41,991 nt of DNA, taken from the NCBI GenBank assembly GCA_027366635.1, contig DAHXNE010000121.1, positions 1 to 41,991 on the forward strand, in the 5' to 3' direction. Position numbers and translations under genes: made by a program. Under the pieces are notes generated by a model that was not told the DNA's origin, ran no database searches, and saw nothing but the letters and a program-made list of their open reading frames with translations. The first letter of the stretch is position 1; each line of letters opens with the position of its first letter. Below, one piece after another: positions 1-9,582 of this stretch. The DNA is from Gammaproteobacteria bacterium (GTDB lineage: Bacteria > Pseudomonadota > Gammaproteobacteria > Steroidobacterales > Steroidobacteraceae).

Positions 1-7
1 CGTGTCG

Positions 8-778
8 ATGAAGATCGAAGTGGTCACGCTGTTTGCGCCGATGATCAGCGGAGCGTTGCGCTTCGGTGTGGTGGGCCGCGCGCTCGAGAGTGGGCGGCTC
101 TCGGTGGGGACGGAGGATCCGCGCGCTCATACGCGCGATCCGCACCGGACCGTGGACGATCGGCCGTACGGCGGTGGGCCGGGGATGGTGCTCAAGCCCG
201 AGCCGATGCTGGCGGCCATCCGGGCCGCGGCGGCGCGCCTGCCGCCGGGTAGCCCCCGGGTGTGCCTCTCGGCGCAAGGTGAGCGCTTCACGCAGGCCGT
301 GGCCCGCTCGCTGGCGACCCTGCCGGGCCTGCTGCTGGTCGCGGGCCGCTACGAAGGTTTGGACGAGCGCGTGATCGAGATCGGGATCGACCGGGAGCTG
401 TCGATCGGCGATTACGTGCTCTCGGGCGGTGAGCTGCCGGCGCTGGCGGTGATCGACGCGGTGGCGCGCCTGCTGCCCGGAGTGCTCGGTGACGAGCGCT
501 CGAGCGAGCTGGATTCGTTTTCGCAGGGGCTGCTCGACTGGCCGCACTATACGCGGCCGGACATATTCGAGGGCCTGGAGGTGCCGAAGGTGCTACGCTC
601 CGGCAATCATGCCGAGATCGAGCGCTGGCGGTTGGGACAGTCCGTGGCGCGCACGTGGCGCCGCCGTCCGGACCTGGTCCGGGGGTGGGTGCTCTCGAGC
701 GAGGCGCGGCAGATATTGAATGAGCTTCCGGGCCTCGAGCCGGCTGGAAGCGACGATCGAGGATGGATGAAGCAATGA
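8..778 (+). CDS. trmD: tRNA (guanine(37)-N1)-methyltransferase TrmD
   Basis: Methylates N1 of G37 in tRNAs with a G at position 36, using S-adenosylmethionine, which prevents +1 frameshifting. The protein opens [13 protein letters not shown], matching the TrmD N-terminus. It carries the conserved PYGGGPGMV segment and the knotted SAM-binding core [21 protein letters not shown]. About 256 residues is the normal family length. I use the ATG at 8, although a GTG at 2 is in frame. The ribosome-binding site and the usual upstream genes (rimM, rpsP) lie outside the window. The stop overlaps the rplS start as ATGA, the standard rpsP-rimM-trmD-rplS arrangement. Identity is very secure. Confidence 0.97.
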   Translation: MKIEVVTLFAPMISGALRFGVVGRALESGRLSVGTEDPRAHTRDPHRTVDDRPYGGGPGMVLKPEPMLAAIRAAAARLPPGSPRVCLSAQGERFTQAVARSLATLPGLLLVAGRYEGLDERVIEIGIDRELSIGDYVLSGGELPALAVIDAVARLLPGVLGDERSSELDSFSQGLLDWPHYTRPDIFEGLEVPKVLRSGNHAEIERWRLGQSVARTWRRRPDLVRGWVLSSEARQILNELPGLEPAGSDDRGWMKQ

Positions 779-1119
779 GTCATATCGTTCAGCAACTCGA
801 AAAAGAGGCCATGACCCGCAAGGTCCCGGACTTCAAGCCGGGGGACACCGTGGTCGTGCAGGTGAAGGTCGTCGAGGGCGACCGCGAGCGCGTCCAGGCG
901 TACGAGGGCGTGGTGATCGCCCGCAGCAACCGTGGTCTGAACTCCTCGTTCACGGTGCGCAAGATCTCCCACGGCGAGGGCGTCGAGCGCGTCTTCCAGA
1001 CCTACAGCCCGGCCATCAGCGACATCGCCGTCAAGCGCCGCGGCAACGTGCGTCGCGCCAAGCTCTATTATTTGCGCGAACTCTCGGGTAAGGCGGCGAG
1101 AATCGAAGAGAAGATCTGA
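775..1119 (+). CDS. rplS: 50S ribosomal protein L19
   Basis: Large-subunit ribosomal protein at the 30S-50S interface. The start is the ATG at 775 ([13 protein letters not shown]), which aligns with the E. coli N-terminus. The in-frame ATG at 763 would add four residues inside trmD and is less likely. Family hallmarks are [44 protein letters not shown] and [17 protein letters not shown]. The product is 114 residues, the usual length. It overlaps trmD by the ATGA junction, so translation is probably coupled, with a GAGGA ribosome-binding site just upstream. Very secure. Confidence 0.97.
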   Translation: MSHIVQQLEKEAMTRKVPDFKPGDTVVVQVKVVEGDRERVQAYEGVVIARSNRGLNSSFTVRKISHGEGVERVFQTYSPAISDIAVKRRGNVRRAKLYYLRELSGKAARIEEKI

Positions 1120-1130
1120 CGGGCCGCAAA

Positions 1131-2981
1131 TTGGCGAGCGTGCGCAAAATCCTCTACGGCCTGTGGCGCGGTCTGGACGTACTGCGCAAGGTTCTGGTGC
1201 TCGTATTGCTGCTGGCGCTCGCCGGCTTGCTCATCGGCGTGCTGCACACGTCGCTGCCGACGGTGCCGGAGCGGGCGGCGCTGGTGGTTGCCCCGCAGGG
1301 ACGGCTGGTCGAGCAGCTCACGGGCAATCCGCTCGATCGCGCCATCGAGACCGCGCAGACCGGCGCGGTCGATCAGACCTCGTTGTGGAGCCTCGTCGAG
1401 GCGATCCGCGGCGCGGCCCACGACGCGCGCATCCGCGTGCTGGTGCTCGATCTGGATGACATGCAGGGCGCCGGGCTGCCGGAGCTCGAGGAGCTGGCGC
1501 GCGCCATCGACGTGTTCCGCGCCAGCGGCAAGCCGGTGCTCGCCTACGGCGGCACGTACGATCAGGATCAGTACTTCGTCGCCGCTCACGCCAGCCAGAT
1601 CTACCTCGACCCGAGCGGCTACGTGCTGATCCGCGGGTTCGGGCAGTACCAGCTGTACTTCGCCGGTCTGCTGAAGAAGCTCGGCGTCCACGTTCACGTG
1701 TTCCGCATCGGCAAGTACAAGAGCGCCGTGGAGATCTTCACGCGCGACGACATGTCGAAGGCCGACCACACGCAGGCCGTGGCTTATCTGGACTCGATGT
1801 GGTCCACGTATCAGCGCCAGGTGACCGCCGCGCGCGGGCTGCCCGGGGACGCCATCGCGCAGTATGTCGCCTCGCTCGCCAAGACGGTGCCCGCCGCTGA
1901 CGGCGATGCCGCGGAGGTGGCGCTGCAGGATCACCTGGTGAGCGCTCTGGCCGACCGCGAGCAGTTCGAGCACCGCGTGATGGCGCTGGTGGGGGTCAAC
2001 AAACACGGCGAGTTCAATGCGATCTCCGCTCAGGCCTATGCGCAGATCGTCCGGGCCCGGCAGCGGGTCGCGCGCGCGGACAAGCCGCGCGTCGGGGTGA
2101 TCGTCGCGGCGGGCGACATTCTCAACGGTGAGCAGCCCCCCGGCCGGATCGGCGGCGCCTCGCTCTCGCGGCTGATCCGCGCGGCGCGCCTCGACAAGCG
2201 CATCAAGGCGGTGGTGCTGCGCATCGACAGCCCCGGCGGTAGCGTCACCGCCGCCCAGGAAATCTATCACCAGCTGGTCGCGCTGCGCCGGGCCGGCAAG
2301 CCGCTGGTGGTCTCGATGGGCGATCTGGCCGCCTCCGGCGGCTACTACATCGCCGCGCCGGCCAACCAGATCTGGGCCAGCCCCGCGACCATTACCGGTT
2401 CGATCGGTATCTTCGCGATCATCCCGACGTTCGGTAAGGCCCTCGCCAAGATCGGCGTCCACAGCGACGGGGTGGGCACGACGCCGCTCGCCGGCGCGCT
2501 GGCCATCGGTCAGCCGCTCAGTCCCGAGGCGCGCGTGCTGATTCGCTCGCAGATCAACCGCGGTTACGCACAGTTCGTGGACCGCGTGGCCGCGGGGCGC
2601 CACATGACGTTTGCGCAGGTGAACGCGATTGGTCAGGGCCGGGTCTGGTCCGGCGCGGCCGCGCGGCGCATCGGCCTGGTTGATCATTTGGGCACGCTCG
2701 AGGATGCGGTCCGGGCCGCGGCCCGCCTCGCCAAGATCAAGAACTACCAGATGCAATTCCTCCATCCGCGCCTGTCGTGGGCGCAACAGCTGTTGCAGCG
2801 GGCCCAGGCGCGCGCGGCCTTTGCGGCGGTCGATCTGTTCGGGCCGCGGCTGCATATGCCGGCTCTGATGGCGTTCGCCGCTCCGCTGCGGCCGTATGCG
2901 CACGAGCTGGAGACGCTGGCGCGCTTTGGCACGCGTGGCCAGATGTACGCCTACTGCTTCTGCAGGAGCCTCGCGCGCTGA
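1131..2981 (+). CDS. sppA: Signal peptide peptidase SppA, 67-kDa type
   Basis: Inner-membrane serine protease that degrades cleaved signal peptides on the periplasmic side. About 616 residues, the length of the double-domain (67K) class. There is one N-terminal membrane segment at about residues 18-37. The N-terminal domain carries the catalytic lysine in FRIGKYKSAVE (K197, counterpart of E. coli K209). The C-terminal domain carries the nucleophile in MGDLAASGGYYIA (S402, counterpart of S409). The start is uncertain: TTG at 1131 or GTG at 1140 are both plausible, and neither has a strong ribosome-binding site. It follows rplS by 11 bases and converges on tdh, with only seven bases between the two stops. 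Confidence 0.94.
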   Translation: MASVRKILYGLWRGLDVLRKVLVLVLLLALAGLLIGVLHTSLPTVPERAALVVAPQGRLVEQLTGNPLDRAIETAQTGAVDQTSLWSLVEAIRGAAHDARIRVLVLDLDDMQGAGLPELEELARAIDVFRASGKPVLAYGGTYDQDQYFVAAHASQIYLDPSGYVLIRGFGQYQLYFAGLLKKLGVHVHVFRIGKYKSAVEIFTRDDMSKADHTQAVAYLDSMWSTYQRQVTAARGLPGDAIAQYVASLAKTVPAADGDAAEVALQDHLVSALADREQFEHRVMALVGVNKHGEFNAISAQAYAQIVRARQRVARADKPRVGVIVAAGDILNGEQPPGRIGGASLSRLIRAARLDKRIKAVVLRIDSPGGSVTAAQEIYHQLVALRRAGKPLVVSMGDLAASGGYYIAAPANQIWASPATITGSIGIFAIIPTFGKALAKIGVHSDGVGTTPLAGALAIGQPLSPEARVLIRSQINRGYAQFVDRVAAGRHMTFAQVNAIGQGRVWSGAAARRIGLVDHLGTLEDAVRAAARLAKIKNYQMQFLHPRLSWAQQLLQRAQARAAFAAVDLFGPRLHMPALMAFAAPLRPYAHELETLARFGTRGQMYAYCFCRSLAR

Positions 2982-2988
2982 GCGGAGC

Positions 2989-4020
2989 TCAGAGCGTCTG
3001 CCAGTCCAGGATGACCTTGCCGGCGCGGCCGGACCCCATGATGGAGAACGCTTCGCGGTAATGCTGGATGGGCAGGTGGTGGGTGATGACCGGCTGCAGG
3101 CTCAGTCCGCTTTGCAGCAGGCTCGCCATTTTGTACCAGGTCTCGAACATCTCCCGGCCGTAGATGCCCTTCAGGGTGAGGCCTTTGAAGATCACCTGGG
3201 TCCAATCGATGGCGGCCTCCTGCGGCGGGATGCCGAGCAGGGCGACCGAGCCGCCGTGGTGCATGGTGCGCAGCAGGTCGCGGAAGGCCGTCATGTTGCC
3301 CGACATCTCCAGTCCCACGTCGAACCCCTCCTGCATGCCGAGCGCGCTCATGGTCTGCTCGATCGTCTCGCGCTGAACGTTCACCGCCCGCGTCGCCCCC
3401 ATCTGCTTGGCCAGATCCAACCGGTAGTCGTTCACGTCGGTGATGACGACGTGGCGGGCGCCGACGAAGCGGGCGATGGCGACCGCCATGATGCCGATCG
3501 GGCCGGCGCCGGTGATCAGCACATCCTCGCCGACCGTGTTGAATGCCAGCGCGGTGTGGGTGGCGTTGCCGAACGGATCGAGGATGGAGGCGATGTCGTC
3601 GCTGATGGAATCGGGCAGCTTGAAGGCGTTTTCGGCCGGGATGGCCAGATATTCGGCGAACGCGCCGGGGCGATTCACGCCGACGCCGATGGCGTTGCGG
3701 CACAGGTGGCGACGGCCGGCGCGGCAGTTGCGGCAATGCCCGCAGGTGATGTGGCCTTCGCCGGACACCCGGTCCCCCACCCGCAGCCCGCGTACCTCCG
3801 AGCCGAGCTCGACGACCCGGCCGCAATACTCGTGACCGACCGCCATGGGGACGGGGATGGTTTTGCGCGCCCAGTCGTCCCAGTTGAAAATGTGCATGTC
3901 GGTGCCGCAGATCGCGGTCTTGGCGATCTCGATCAGCACGTCGTTGGGGCCGATCTGCGGCTGCGGCAGATCCTCGAGCCAGATGCCGGGCCCGGCTTCC
4001 TTCTTGACGAGGGCTTTCAT
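2989..4020 (-). CDS. tdh: L-threonine 3-dehydrogenase
   Basis: Zinc- and NAD-dependent medium-chain dehydrogenase that oxidises L-threonine to 2-amino-3-ketobutyrate, the substrate of the adjacent kbl product. 343 residues. The catalytic zinc ligands are visible as C38 ([10 protein letters not shown]) and H63-E64 ([10 protein letters not shown]). The structural-zinc cysteines are C93, C96, C99 and C107. The Rossmann motif is [12 protein letters not shown]. Start and kbl stop overlap as ATGA on the minus strand, so the pair is one transcript in the order kbl-tdh, as in E. coli. Very secure. Confidence 0.97.
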   Translation of the reverse strand: MKALVKKEAGPGIWLEDLPQPQIGPNDVLIEIAKTAICGTDMHIFNWDDWARKTIPVPMAVGHEYCGRVVELGSEVRGLRVGDRVSGEGHITCGHCRNCRAGRRHLCRNAIGVGVNRPGAFAEYLAIPAENAFKLPDSISDDIASILDPFGNATHTALAFNTVGEDVLITGAGPIGIMAVAIARFVGARHVVITDVNDYRLDLAKQMGATRAVNVQRETIEQTMSALGMQEGFDVGLEMSGNMTAFRDLLRTMHHGGSVALLGIPPQEAAIDWTQVIFKGLTLKGIYGREMFETWYKMASLLQSGLSLQPVITHHLPIQHYREAFSIMGSGRAGKVILDWQTL

Positions 4021-5204
4021 GAGATGACTCCCAGTTCCCGTCCCACCGCCGCGAAGGCGGCCAGGGCGGTGTCGAGCTCGGTGCGGCTCAGCGCCGCGGA
4101 CATCTGCGTGCGGATGCGCGCCTGGCCCTGCGGCACCACCGGATAAGAGAAGCCGATCACGTACACGCCGTGCTCGAGCAGGCGGTCGGCCAACCGACTC
4201 GCGACAGTCGCATCGCCGATCATCACCGGGATGATCGGGTGCTCGCCCGGCTTGAGGGTGAAGCCGAGCCGCTCCAGCCCGGCACGGAAATACTGCGCGT
4301 TCTCGTGCAGGCGCGTACGCAGCGCCGGGCGCTGCTCGAGCAGCTCCAGCACGTGTACGGCGGCGGCGGCCACCACCGGCGGCACACTGTTCGAGAACAG
4401 GTAGGGGCGCGACCGCTGGCGCAGCCACTCGATGATCTCGCGGCGCGAGGCGACGTATCCGCCGCTCGCTCCGCCGAGCGCCTTGCCGAGGGTGCCGGTC
4501 AGGATGTCGACCCGCGCCCCGACACCACAATGCTCGGGCGTGCCGCGTCCGTGCGCGCCCATGAAGCCGGTGGCGTGCGAGTCATCGACCATCACCAGCG
4601 CGTCGTAGCGCTCGGCGAGCTCGCAGATCTGCCGCAGGTTCGCGACCGTGCCGTCCATGGAGAACACCCCGTCGGTGGCGATCAGGCGGGTGCGCGCCGC
4701 GGCGGCCTGCCGCAGGCACGATTCGAGCTCCCGCATGTCGTTGTTCGCGTAGCGTAGGCGCTGCGCCTTGCACAGGCGGATCCCGTCGATGATGCTGGCG
4801 TGATTGAGCGCATCGGAGATGATCGCGTCGCGCTCATCGAGCAACGCCTCGAACAGTCCGCCGTTGGCATCGAAGCACGAGGAGTAGAGGATCGCGTCCT
4901 CGGTGCCGAGGAAGCCGCTCAAGCGCTGCTCGAGCGTCTTGTGCACCGTCTGCGTGCCGCAGATGAAGCGCACGGAGGCCATGCCGAAGCCGTACTGCTC
5001 GAGGGCCGCATGCGCCGCCGCGCACACGTCGCGGTCGTTGGCGAGGCCCAGGTAGTTGTTGGCGCAGAGGTTGATCACCTCGCGCCCGCCGGTCGTGACA
5101 TGGCCGCCCTGCGGACCGGCCAGCACGCGCTCGCGCTTGTACAGTCCCTGCTCCCGCAGGGCCGAGAGCTCCGAGCGCAGGCGCTCGATCAGTTCGGGCA
5201 TCAT
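4017..5204 (-). CDS. kbl: 2-amino-3-ketobutyrate CoA ligase (glycine C-acetyltransferase)
   Basis: PLP enzyme that cleaves 2-amino-3-ketobutyrate with CoA to glycine and acetyl-CoA, completing threonine breakdown with tdh. About 395 residues of alpha-oxoamine synthase type. Conserved blocks are [43 protein letters not shown] and the PLP lysine in [15 protein letters not shown] (K241). Two adjacent ATG codons (5204 and 5201) begin the gene. A perfect TATAAT lies only eight bases upstream of the first, so the mRNA may be leaderless. Very secure as to function. Confidence 0.97.
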   Translation of the reverse strand: MMPELIERLRSELSALREQGLYKRERVLAGPQGGHVTTGGREVINLCANNYLGLANDRDVCAAAHAALEQYGFGMASVRFICGTQTVHKTLEQRLSGFLGTEDAILYSSCFDANGGLFEALLDERDAIISDALNHASIIDGIRLCKAQRLRYANNDMRELESCLRQAAAARTRLIATDGVFSMDGTVANLRQICELAERYDALVMVDDSHATGFMGAHGRGTPEHCGVGARVDILTGTLGKALGGASGGYVASRREIIEWLRQRSRPYLFSNSVPPVVAAAAVHVLELLEQRPALRTRLHENAQYFRAGLERLGFTLKPGEHPIIPVMIGDATVASRLADRLLEHGVYVIGFSYPVVPQGQARIRTQMSAALSRTELDTALAAFAAVGRELGVIS

Positions 5205-5212
5205 GCGCGGCC

Positions 5213-5218
5213 ATTATA
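5213..5218 (-). promoter_or_regulatory. TATAAT -10 box of the kbl-tdh operon
   Basis: On the minus strand the sequence reads CGTATAATGGCCGCGCATG, a perfect -10 hexamer ending eight bases before the kbl ATG. A start site at the usual distance would fall on or beside the start codon. No good -35 hexamer is seen at 16-18 bases upstream; that stretch is GC-only. Confidence 0.6.
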
Positions 5219-5293
5219 CGCGCCCCCCGGCGGCTGCGCGCGGCGCCGCTGTTGGTTAACATGGCGGTCCCGAGTTCCCCTGCGAGGTCGATC

Positions 5294-5815
5294 ATGGCTC
5301 TGTCCCTTTACGCGGCCACCGTGCCGTCTTACCTGCAAATTCTGCGGTCGGTCACCGGCCTGCTCGGCAAGGCGCAGGCCTTCTGCGCCGAGCGGAGCCT
5401 GGCGCCCGAGGAGATCATCGAGGCCCGGTTGGCGCCGGACATGCTGCCGTTCGCCTACCAGGTGCGCTCCACCGTGACGCATTCGGTCGGGGCCATCGAG
5501 GGCCTGCGCCGCGGCACTTTCTCACCGGACCGGTCGGCGCCGCCGGGCAGCTTTGCGCAGCTCGAGACCCTGGTGCGGGGCGCCCAGACGACGCTCGGCG
5601 CGCTCGATCCGGCTGAACTCGACGGTTACGCCGATCGCGACATGCTGTTCGTGAGCGGCGAGCGGCGTCTGGCGTTCACGGGTGCGGACTTCCTATTGTC
5701 GTTCTCGCAGCCGAACTTCTATTTCCATGCCACCACCGCCTACGACATCCTGCGCTGGAAGGGTGTGGCGATCGGCAAGCGGGACTTCACCGGCCAGCTG
5801 CGCATCAAGGCTTAG
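5294..5815 (+). CDS. DUF1993 family protein
   Basis: About 173 residues, similar to DUF1993 proteins, which are small helical proteins of the DinB-like four-helix type with no settled function. The start is the ATG at 5294 (MALSLYAATVPSYLQIL), with a GCGAGG ribosome-binding site seven bases upstream. An in-frame start at 5252 would add an unlikely N-terminus. Typical features are the opening YLQILRSVTGLL helix, the HSVGAIEGLRRG stretch, and the closing PNFYFHATTAYDILRW with GVAIGKRDF. It is divergent from kbl and followed by a strong hairpin. The family call is from recognition of these blocks. No enzymatic role can be claimed. Confidence 0.85.
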   Translation: MALSLYAATVPSYLQILRSVTGLLGKAQAFCAERSLAPEEIIEARLAPDMLPFAYQVRSTVTHSVGAIEGLRRGTFSPDRSAPPGSFAQLETLVRGAQTTLGALDPAELDGYADRDMLFVSGERRLAFTGADFLLSFSQPNFYFHATTAYDILRWKGVAIGKRDFTGQLRIKA

Positions 5816-5831
5816 CCACGGCGCGGCGCGG

Positions 5832-5853
5832 GCCGTGGCCGCAGGGCCACGGC
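5832..5853 (+). terminator. Strong hairpin after the DUF1993 gene, no U-tract
   Basis: GCCGTGGCC, loop GCAG, GGCCACGGC: a perfect 9-bp stem beginning 17 bases after the stop codon. An upstream CCACGGC (5816-5822) could pair alternatively with GCCGTGG (5832-5838), so two exclusive folds exist. No run of T follows, so it would be a 3'-end stabiliser or a non-canonical terminator. Confidence 0.45.
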
Positions 5854-5952
5854 GTCGGCGCCGGCGATGCGTGCGAGGCGGTCGATGGATTCGCGGGCGT
5901 CGGATCGCTATCCTTCAGGCCCTGATCGTCACTGGATGGAAGGCTGTACAGG

Positions 5953-7416
5953 ATGGCTAAAGTACCCCTCGGAGTCGGTCCGCGACGACCGCAAGTCGTG
6001 GTTCTGGTCGGTGCGACCGGCGATCTGGCCCGCCGCAAGCTGCTGCCGGGGCTGTTCCATCTGGTGGGCGCCGGCTACATCCCCGGCTGTCGCATCATCG
6101 GGGTGTCGCTCGACGAGCTGGACGTCGAGGGCTTTCGCCAAATCGCCCGCGCCGCCGTCGAGGAATTCTCGGGCAGCAAGGTGACGCCGGCGGAGTGGTC
6201 CGCCTTCGCCGACGGGATCGACTACGTGCCGCTGTCCGGCGGCGCGGCGGCGCTCAGGGCGGCCGTGGAGCGCGCCGAGGGCGCCTTGGAAGGCGAGCCG
6301 CAGCGGCTGCACTATCTGAGCGTACCGCCGAGCGCCGCGCTTGCCATCGTGCGCCTGCTGGGCGAGGCGGGGCTGGTGGAGCGCTCGCGCATCATCATGG
6401 AAAAGCCCTTCGGCACGGACCTGCAGAGCGCCGTGTCGTTGAACGCCAAGCTGCACGAAGTGTTCAACGAGCGGCAGATCTTCCGCATCGATCACTTCCT
6501 CGGCAAGGAGCCGGCGCAGAACATTCTCGCCTTCCGCTTCGCCAACGGCCTGTTCGAGCCGATCTGGAACCGCAACTTCATCGAGCACGTCCAGATCGAC
6601 GTGCCGGAAACGCTTGGGCTGGACAAGCGTACGCGGTTCTACGACGCGATCGGCGCGTTCCGCGACATGGTGGTGACCCACTTGTTTCAGGTCCTCGCCT
6701 TCGTCGCCATGGAGGCGCCGACCGCGCTCGAGCCAAACGCTATCAGCGAAGAGAAAAACAAGGTCTTCAGAAGCATGCTGCCGATCAAGCCGCACGACGT
6801 GGTGCGTGGCCAGTACAACGGCTATCGCGGCGAGGCGGGCATCAGCCCGGAGTCCGACACCGAGACTTTCATCGCGCTGAAAGTCACCATCGACAACTGG
6901 CGCTGGGCGGGGGTGCCGTTCTACCTGCGCACCGGCAAGCGCCTGGCCGAAGGCAATCGCATCATCTCGATCGCCTTCCGTGAGCCGCCGAAGAGCATGT
7001 TCCCGCCGGACTCGGGCGTCGGCGCGCAGGGTCCCGACCATCTGACTTTCGATCTGGCGGACGTGTCGAAGATGTCACTGTCCTTCTATGGCAAGCGGCC
7101 CGGTCCGGGCATGCGTCTCGACAAGCTCAGCCTGCAATTCGCCATGCACGATACCGGGCTGGTGGGCGAGGTGCTCGAGGCCTACGAGCGGCTGATTCTC
7201 GACGCCATGCGCGGGGATCGGACGCTGTTCACCACCGCCGAGGGCATCGAGCGGCTGTGGGAAGTCTCCAGCCCGCTGCTCGAGTCGCCGCCGCCGGTGC
7301 GCCTGTACGCGCCAGGCTCGTGGGGCCCGAATTCCATGCATCAGTTGATCGCGCCACATGCTTGGCGGCTGCCCTTCGAGCGCGGTTGGCGCGATCCAAA
7401 CCGGGCCGGGAGCTAG
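5953..7416 (+). CDS. zwf: Glucose-6-phosphate 1-dehydrogenase
   Basis: Oxidises glucose 6-phosphate to 6-phosphogluconolactone with NADP in the oxidative pentose-phosphate and Entner-Doudoroff routes. 487 residues, the usual size. The coenzyme motif [10 protein letters not shown] is at about 20-29. The substrate and catalytic block RIDHFLGKE is at 178-186, with H181 of the catalytic dyad. EKPFGTDL and FYLRTGKRL are also conserved. The start ATG at 5953 fits the nucleotide-binding strand that follows. The gene stands alone: no pgl or edd is adjacent in this window. Secure. Confidence 0.96.
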   Translation: MAKVPLGVGPRRPQVVVLVGATGDLARRKLLPGLFHLVGAGYIPGCRIIGVSLDELDVEGFRQIARAAVEEFSGSKVTPAEWSAFADGIDYVPLSGGAAALRAAVERAEGALEGEPQRLHYLSVPPSAALAIVRLLGEAGLVERSRIIMEKPFGTDLQSAVSLNAKLHEVFNERQIFRIDHFLGKEPAQNILAFRFANGLFEPIWNRNFIEHVQIDVPETLGLDKRTRFYDAIGAFRDMVVTHLFQVLAFVAMEAPTALEPNAISEEKNKVFRSMLPIKPHDVVRGQYNGYRGEAGISPESDTETFIALKVTIDNWRWAGVPFYLRTGKRLAEGNRIISIAFREPPKSMFPPDSGVGAQGPDHLTFDLADVSKMSLSFYGKRPGPGMRLDKLSLQFAMHDTGLVGEVLEAYERLILDAMRGDRTLFTTAEGIERLWEVSSPLLESPPPVRLYAPGSWGPNSMHQLIAPHAWRLPFERGWRDPNRAGS

Positions 7417-7424
7417 GCAGGGCA

Positions 7425-7447
7425 TCCCCCAAAAGGGGTGGATTTTT
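7425..7447 (+). terminator. Possible terminator after zwf
   Basis: CCCC-AAAA-GGGG hairpin followed by TGGATTTTT. The stem is short (four G-C pairs) and the T run is offset by a few bases. It lies 10 bases after the zwf stop and ahead of the next gene's promoter-like box, which is the right place for a factor-independent terminator. Confidence 0.45.
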
Positions 7448-7468
7448 CGTCAGGGAACCCCCATAGCG

Positions 7469-7474
7469 TAGAAT
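7469..7474 (+). promoter_or_regulatory. Candidate -10 box for the BaxI_1 gene
   Basis: TAGAAT (5 of 6 consensus bases) 27 bases upstream of the ATG at 7502. No convincing -35 hexamer is at the expected position. It sits between the zwf terminator-like hairpin and the ribosome-binding site GGAGG (7491-7495). Confidence 0.35.
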
Positions 7475-7501
7475 GTGTCTATTGCCGGTAGGAGGATTCA
7501 G

Positions 7502-8272
7502 ATGGCTTTACAGAATCGACGGTCGCGTAACCCGTTCATGAACGAGAACACGTTCTCGCGCGCACCGCGTGTCGGGCTCGGCCAAGAGACGATGACCGTT
7601 CATGGAACGGTCAACAAGTCGTTCCTGCTGCTCGTGATCATGATGGTCACCGCCCTGTGGCCCTGGTCGATGGCCGCGGCCGGAAACCTCCAGGCGGCCA
7701 GTGGCTTGATGGAGATCGGCCTGATCGTCGGTCTGGTGCTGGCCCTCATCATCAGTTTCAAGCCGACCACCGCACCGTATCTGTCGGTGCCCTACGCGGC
7801 GGTCGAAGGGGTGGTGCTCGGGTCCATCTCGGCGGTTTTCGAGCAGCGCTATCCGGGTATCGCCCTCCAGGCGGTTGGTGCGACTTTCACGGTCGCGTTC
7901 GTCATGCTCGTGCTGTATCGCACGCACCTGATCCGGGTCACGGACCGGCTGCGCTCGATCGTCATGGGCGCGACGATCGGGATCATGCTGCTGTACGCGG
8001 GCACCTGGATCCTGTCGTTCTTCCACTATTCGGTGCCGTTCATCGATGGCGGCGCGATGGGGATCGGCAGCGGCCCGCTCGCCATCGGCTTTTCCGTGCT
8101 GGTGATCGGTGTCGCGGCGTTCATGTTGCTGATGAACTTCGACCTGGTCGAGCGGGGCGTCGCCTCGGGCGCGCCGCGTTACATGGAGTGGTACGGAGCC
8201 TTCGGCATCGTCATCACGCTGGTGTGGATGTACATTCAGATACTGACCCTGCTGGGCCAGACCCGCGAATGA
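7502..8272 (+). CDS. Bax inhibitor-1 / YccA-like membrane protein (BaxI_1 type)
   Basis: About 256 residues with seven probable membrane helices after a polar N-terminus of about 40 residues (SRNPFMNENTF). The closing FDLVERGVASGAPRYMEWYG followed by a last helix is characteristic of the bacterial BaxI_1 subfamily of Bax-inhibitor-like proteins. These are inner-membrane proteins, with calcium-leak activity known for some relatives. The start is the ATG at 7502 because GGAGG (7491-7495) sits seven bases upstream. The longer frame from 7475 lacks such a site. A substrate or role here is unknown. Confidence 0.88.
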   Translation: MALQNRRSRNPFMNENTFSRAPRVGLGQETMTVHGTVNKSFLLLVIMMVTALWPWSMAAAGNLQAASGLMEIGLIVGLVLALIISFKPTTAPYLSVPYAAVEGVVLGSISAVFEQRYPGIALQAVGATFTVAFVMLVLYRTHLIRVTDRLRSIVMGATIGIMLLYAGTWILSFFHYSVPFIDGGAMGIGSGPLAIGFSVLVIGVAAFMLLMNFDLVERGVASGAPRYMEWYGAFGIVITLVWMYIQILTLLGQTRE

Positions 8273-8379
8273 CCGCCGGCCGCGGCGCGCCGTGCGGCGG
8301 GCCGTGGCGATTCTCCTTTGTCCTGAGCGCGCGCCGCTGCGGATCCGAACCGGTCCGCGGCGGCCGGCGCATCTGAGCC

Positions 8380-8640
8380 ATGAGCGAGCCGGGCGAATCT
8401 TTCGAGCCGGTGGAGGTCCCCTGCGCGGCGCTGTCGAGCGAGGCGCTGCGCGGTGTGATCGAGGCGTTCGTGCTGCGCGAGGGGACCGATTACGGCGAGC
8501 GGGAGTGCACGCTGGAGCAGAAGTGCGCACAGGTCCTGGCGCAGATCCACCGGGGCGAGGCGCGCATCCTGTACGATCCCGAGAGTGAGACAGTCACGAT
8601 CGAAATCGTGCCGCGCGCCCGGCGCGCCCCGTCCTCCTAG
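8380..8640 (+). CDS. yheU: YheU family protein
   Basis: 86 residues. The core [19 protein letters not shown] followed by [18 protein letters not shown] closely matches E. coli YheU ([22 protein letters not shown]). The function of the family is unknown. E. coli yheU lies beside the hydrolase gene yheT. Here it converges on another alpha/beta-hydrolase with four bases between the stop codons, which may be coincidence. The C-terminus is longer and more basic (RARRAP) than in E. coli. Confidence 0.92.
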   Translation: [86 protein letters not shown]

Positions 8641-8644
8641 ACCC

Positions 8645-9361
8645 TCAGCGCAGCACTTCCTCCAGGAACTGCACCAGCGCGTGCCATGAGCGCCGATCGG
8701 CCGCCTCGTCGTAGACCATGCCGTGCTCGCGGTCGTTGGCTTGCGGGTTGGTGAAGGCGTGCACCGTGCGGCCGAAGGCGTGCAGCTGCCAGTCCGCGCC
8801 GGCGGCGCTGAATTCCTTGGCGACCGCCAGCACGTCCTCCGGCGGCGCCATGGGATCGTCATAACCGTGCAGCATCAGGACCTTGGCGCGAACTGGCGCC
8901 GCCGGCAGACCGCTCGGCTTGAGCAATCCATGGAAGCTCACGACGCCACGCACGTCGGCCCCGCTGCGCGCCAGGTCGAGCGCGCACAGCCCGCCGAAGC
9001 AAAAGCCCATGGCGGCCACCCGCCGCGCGTCGACGGCGGACTGCGCGCGCAACGTCTCGAGTCCGGCCGTGATGCGCCGCAGGAGGAGCTTGCGATCCTG
9101 CACCAGCGGGGTCATGAGCGCCTGACATTGCTCGGTGGTCTCGCCCCGCTTGCCCTTGCCGTACAGGTCGAGCGCGAAAGCGGCATAGCCGTGCCAGGCC
9201 AGACGGCGCGCCTTGCGCTCGACGAATTCGTCACGGCCGTTCCAGGCGTGATGGATCAGCACCGCCGGCAGCGGCCCCGGGCGCGCATCGTCGTGGCAGA
9301 AGAAGCCTTCCAGGACCGTCGAGCCGTCGCGATACTCGAGCAGTTGTTCACGAATCGCCAT
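8645..9361 (-). CDS. Dienelactone hydrolase family protein
   Basis: 238-residue alpha/beta-hydrolase of the dienelactone-hydrolase family, which uses a cysteine nucleophile. The triad is visible: C121 in GFCFGG, an aspartate at D168/D169 in LHGYDDPMAP, and H201 in GRTVHAFTNP. Start MAIREQLLEYRDGST is typical of DLH-like proteins active on lactones or esters. The true substrate cannot be told: no catechol-degradation genes are nearby, so carboxymethylenebutenolidase activity should not be assumed. Confidence 0.9.
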   Translation of the reverse strand: MAIREQLLEYRDGSTVLEGFFCHDDARPGPLPAVLIHHAWNGRDEFVERKARRLAWHGYAAFALDLYGKGKRGETTEQCQALMTPLVQDRKLLLRRITAGLETLRAQSAVDARRVAAMGFCFGGLCALDLARSGADVRGVVSFHGLLKPSGLPAAPVRAKVLMLHGYDDPMAPPEDVLAVAKEFSAAGADWQLHAFGRTVHAFTNPQANDREHGMVYDEAADRRSWHALVQFLEEVLR

Positions 9362-9582
9362 GCTGTGCTCTCCTGTGACTGCTGGGCGCAGGCGGGGATT
9401 TTAACGCGCCCAGCCCGCGAATGCCGGACTCGGCCGCTCGCGGCGCAGCGTGGCGTGGGCAGGCGCGCCGTGCAGGCTCTGCGCGCCTCGGGACGACCGG
9501 TGCGCATCTGGGCCGGTGCGCCCGGATCTCCCGCGGCGCGCCGATTATGCGGCCGCGGCGGGCCTTTGGTAGTCTTGCGCTC

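Noticed and set aside
1068..2903. 611-codon open frame antisense to sppA
   Set aside because: Its translation is histidine-, arginine- and glutamine-rich with no family. It mirrors a well-supported gene in G+C-rich DNA, where antisense frames stay open by composition.
5205..5293. Glycine or threonine-responsive riboswitch upstream of kbl-tdh
   Set aside because: The gap is 89 bases and TATAAT lies eight bases before the start codon, leaving no leader for a riboswitch.
8645..9361. Calling this carboxymethylenebutenolidase (chlorocatechol pathway)
   Set aside because: The triad fits the family, but no aromatic-degradation genes are nearby. The family is broad.
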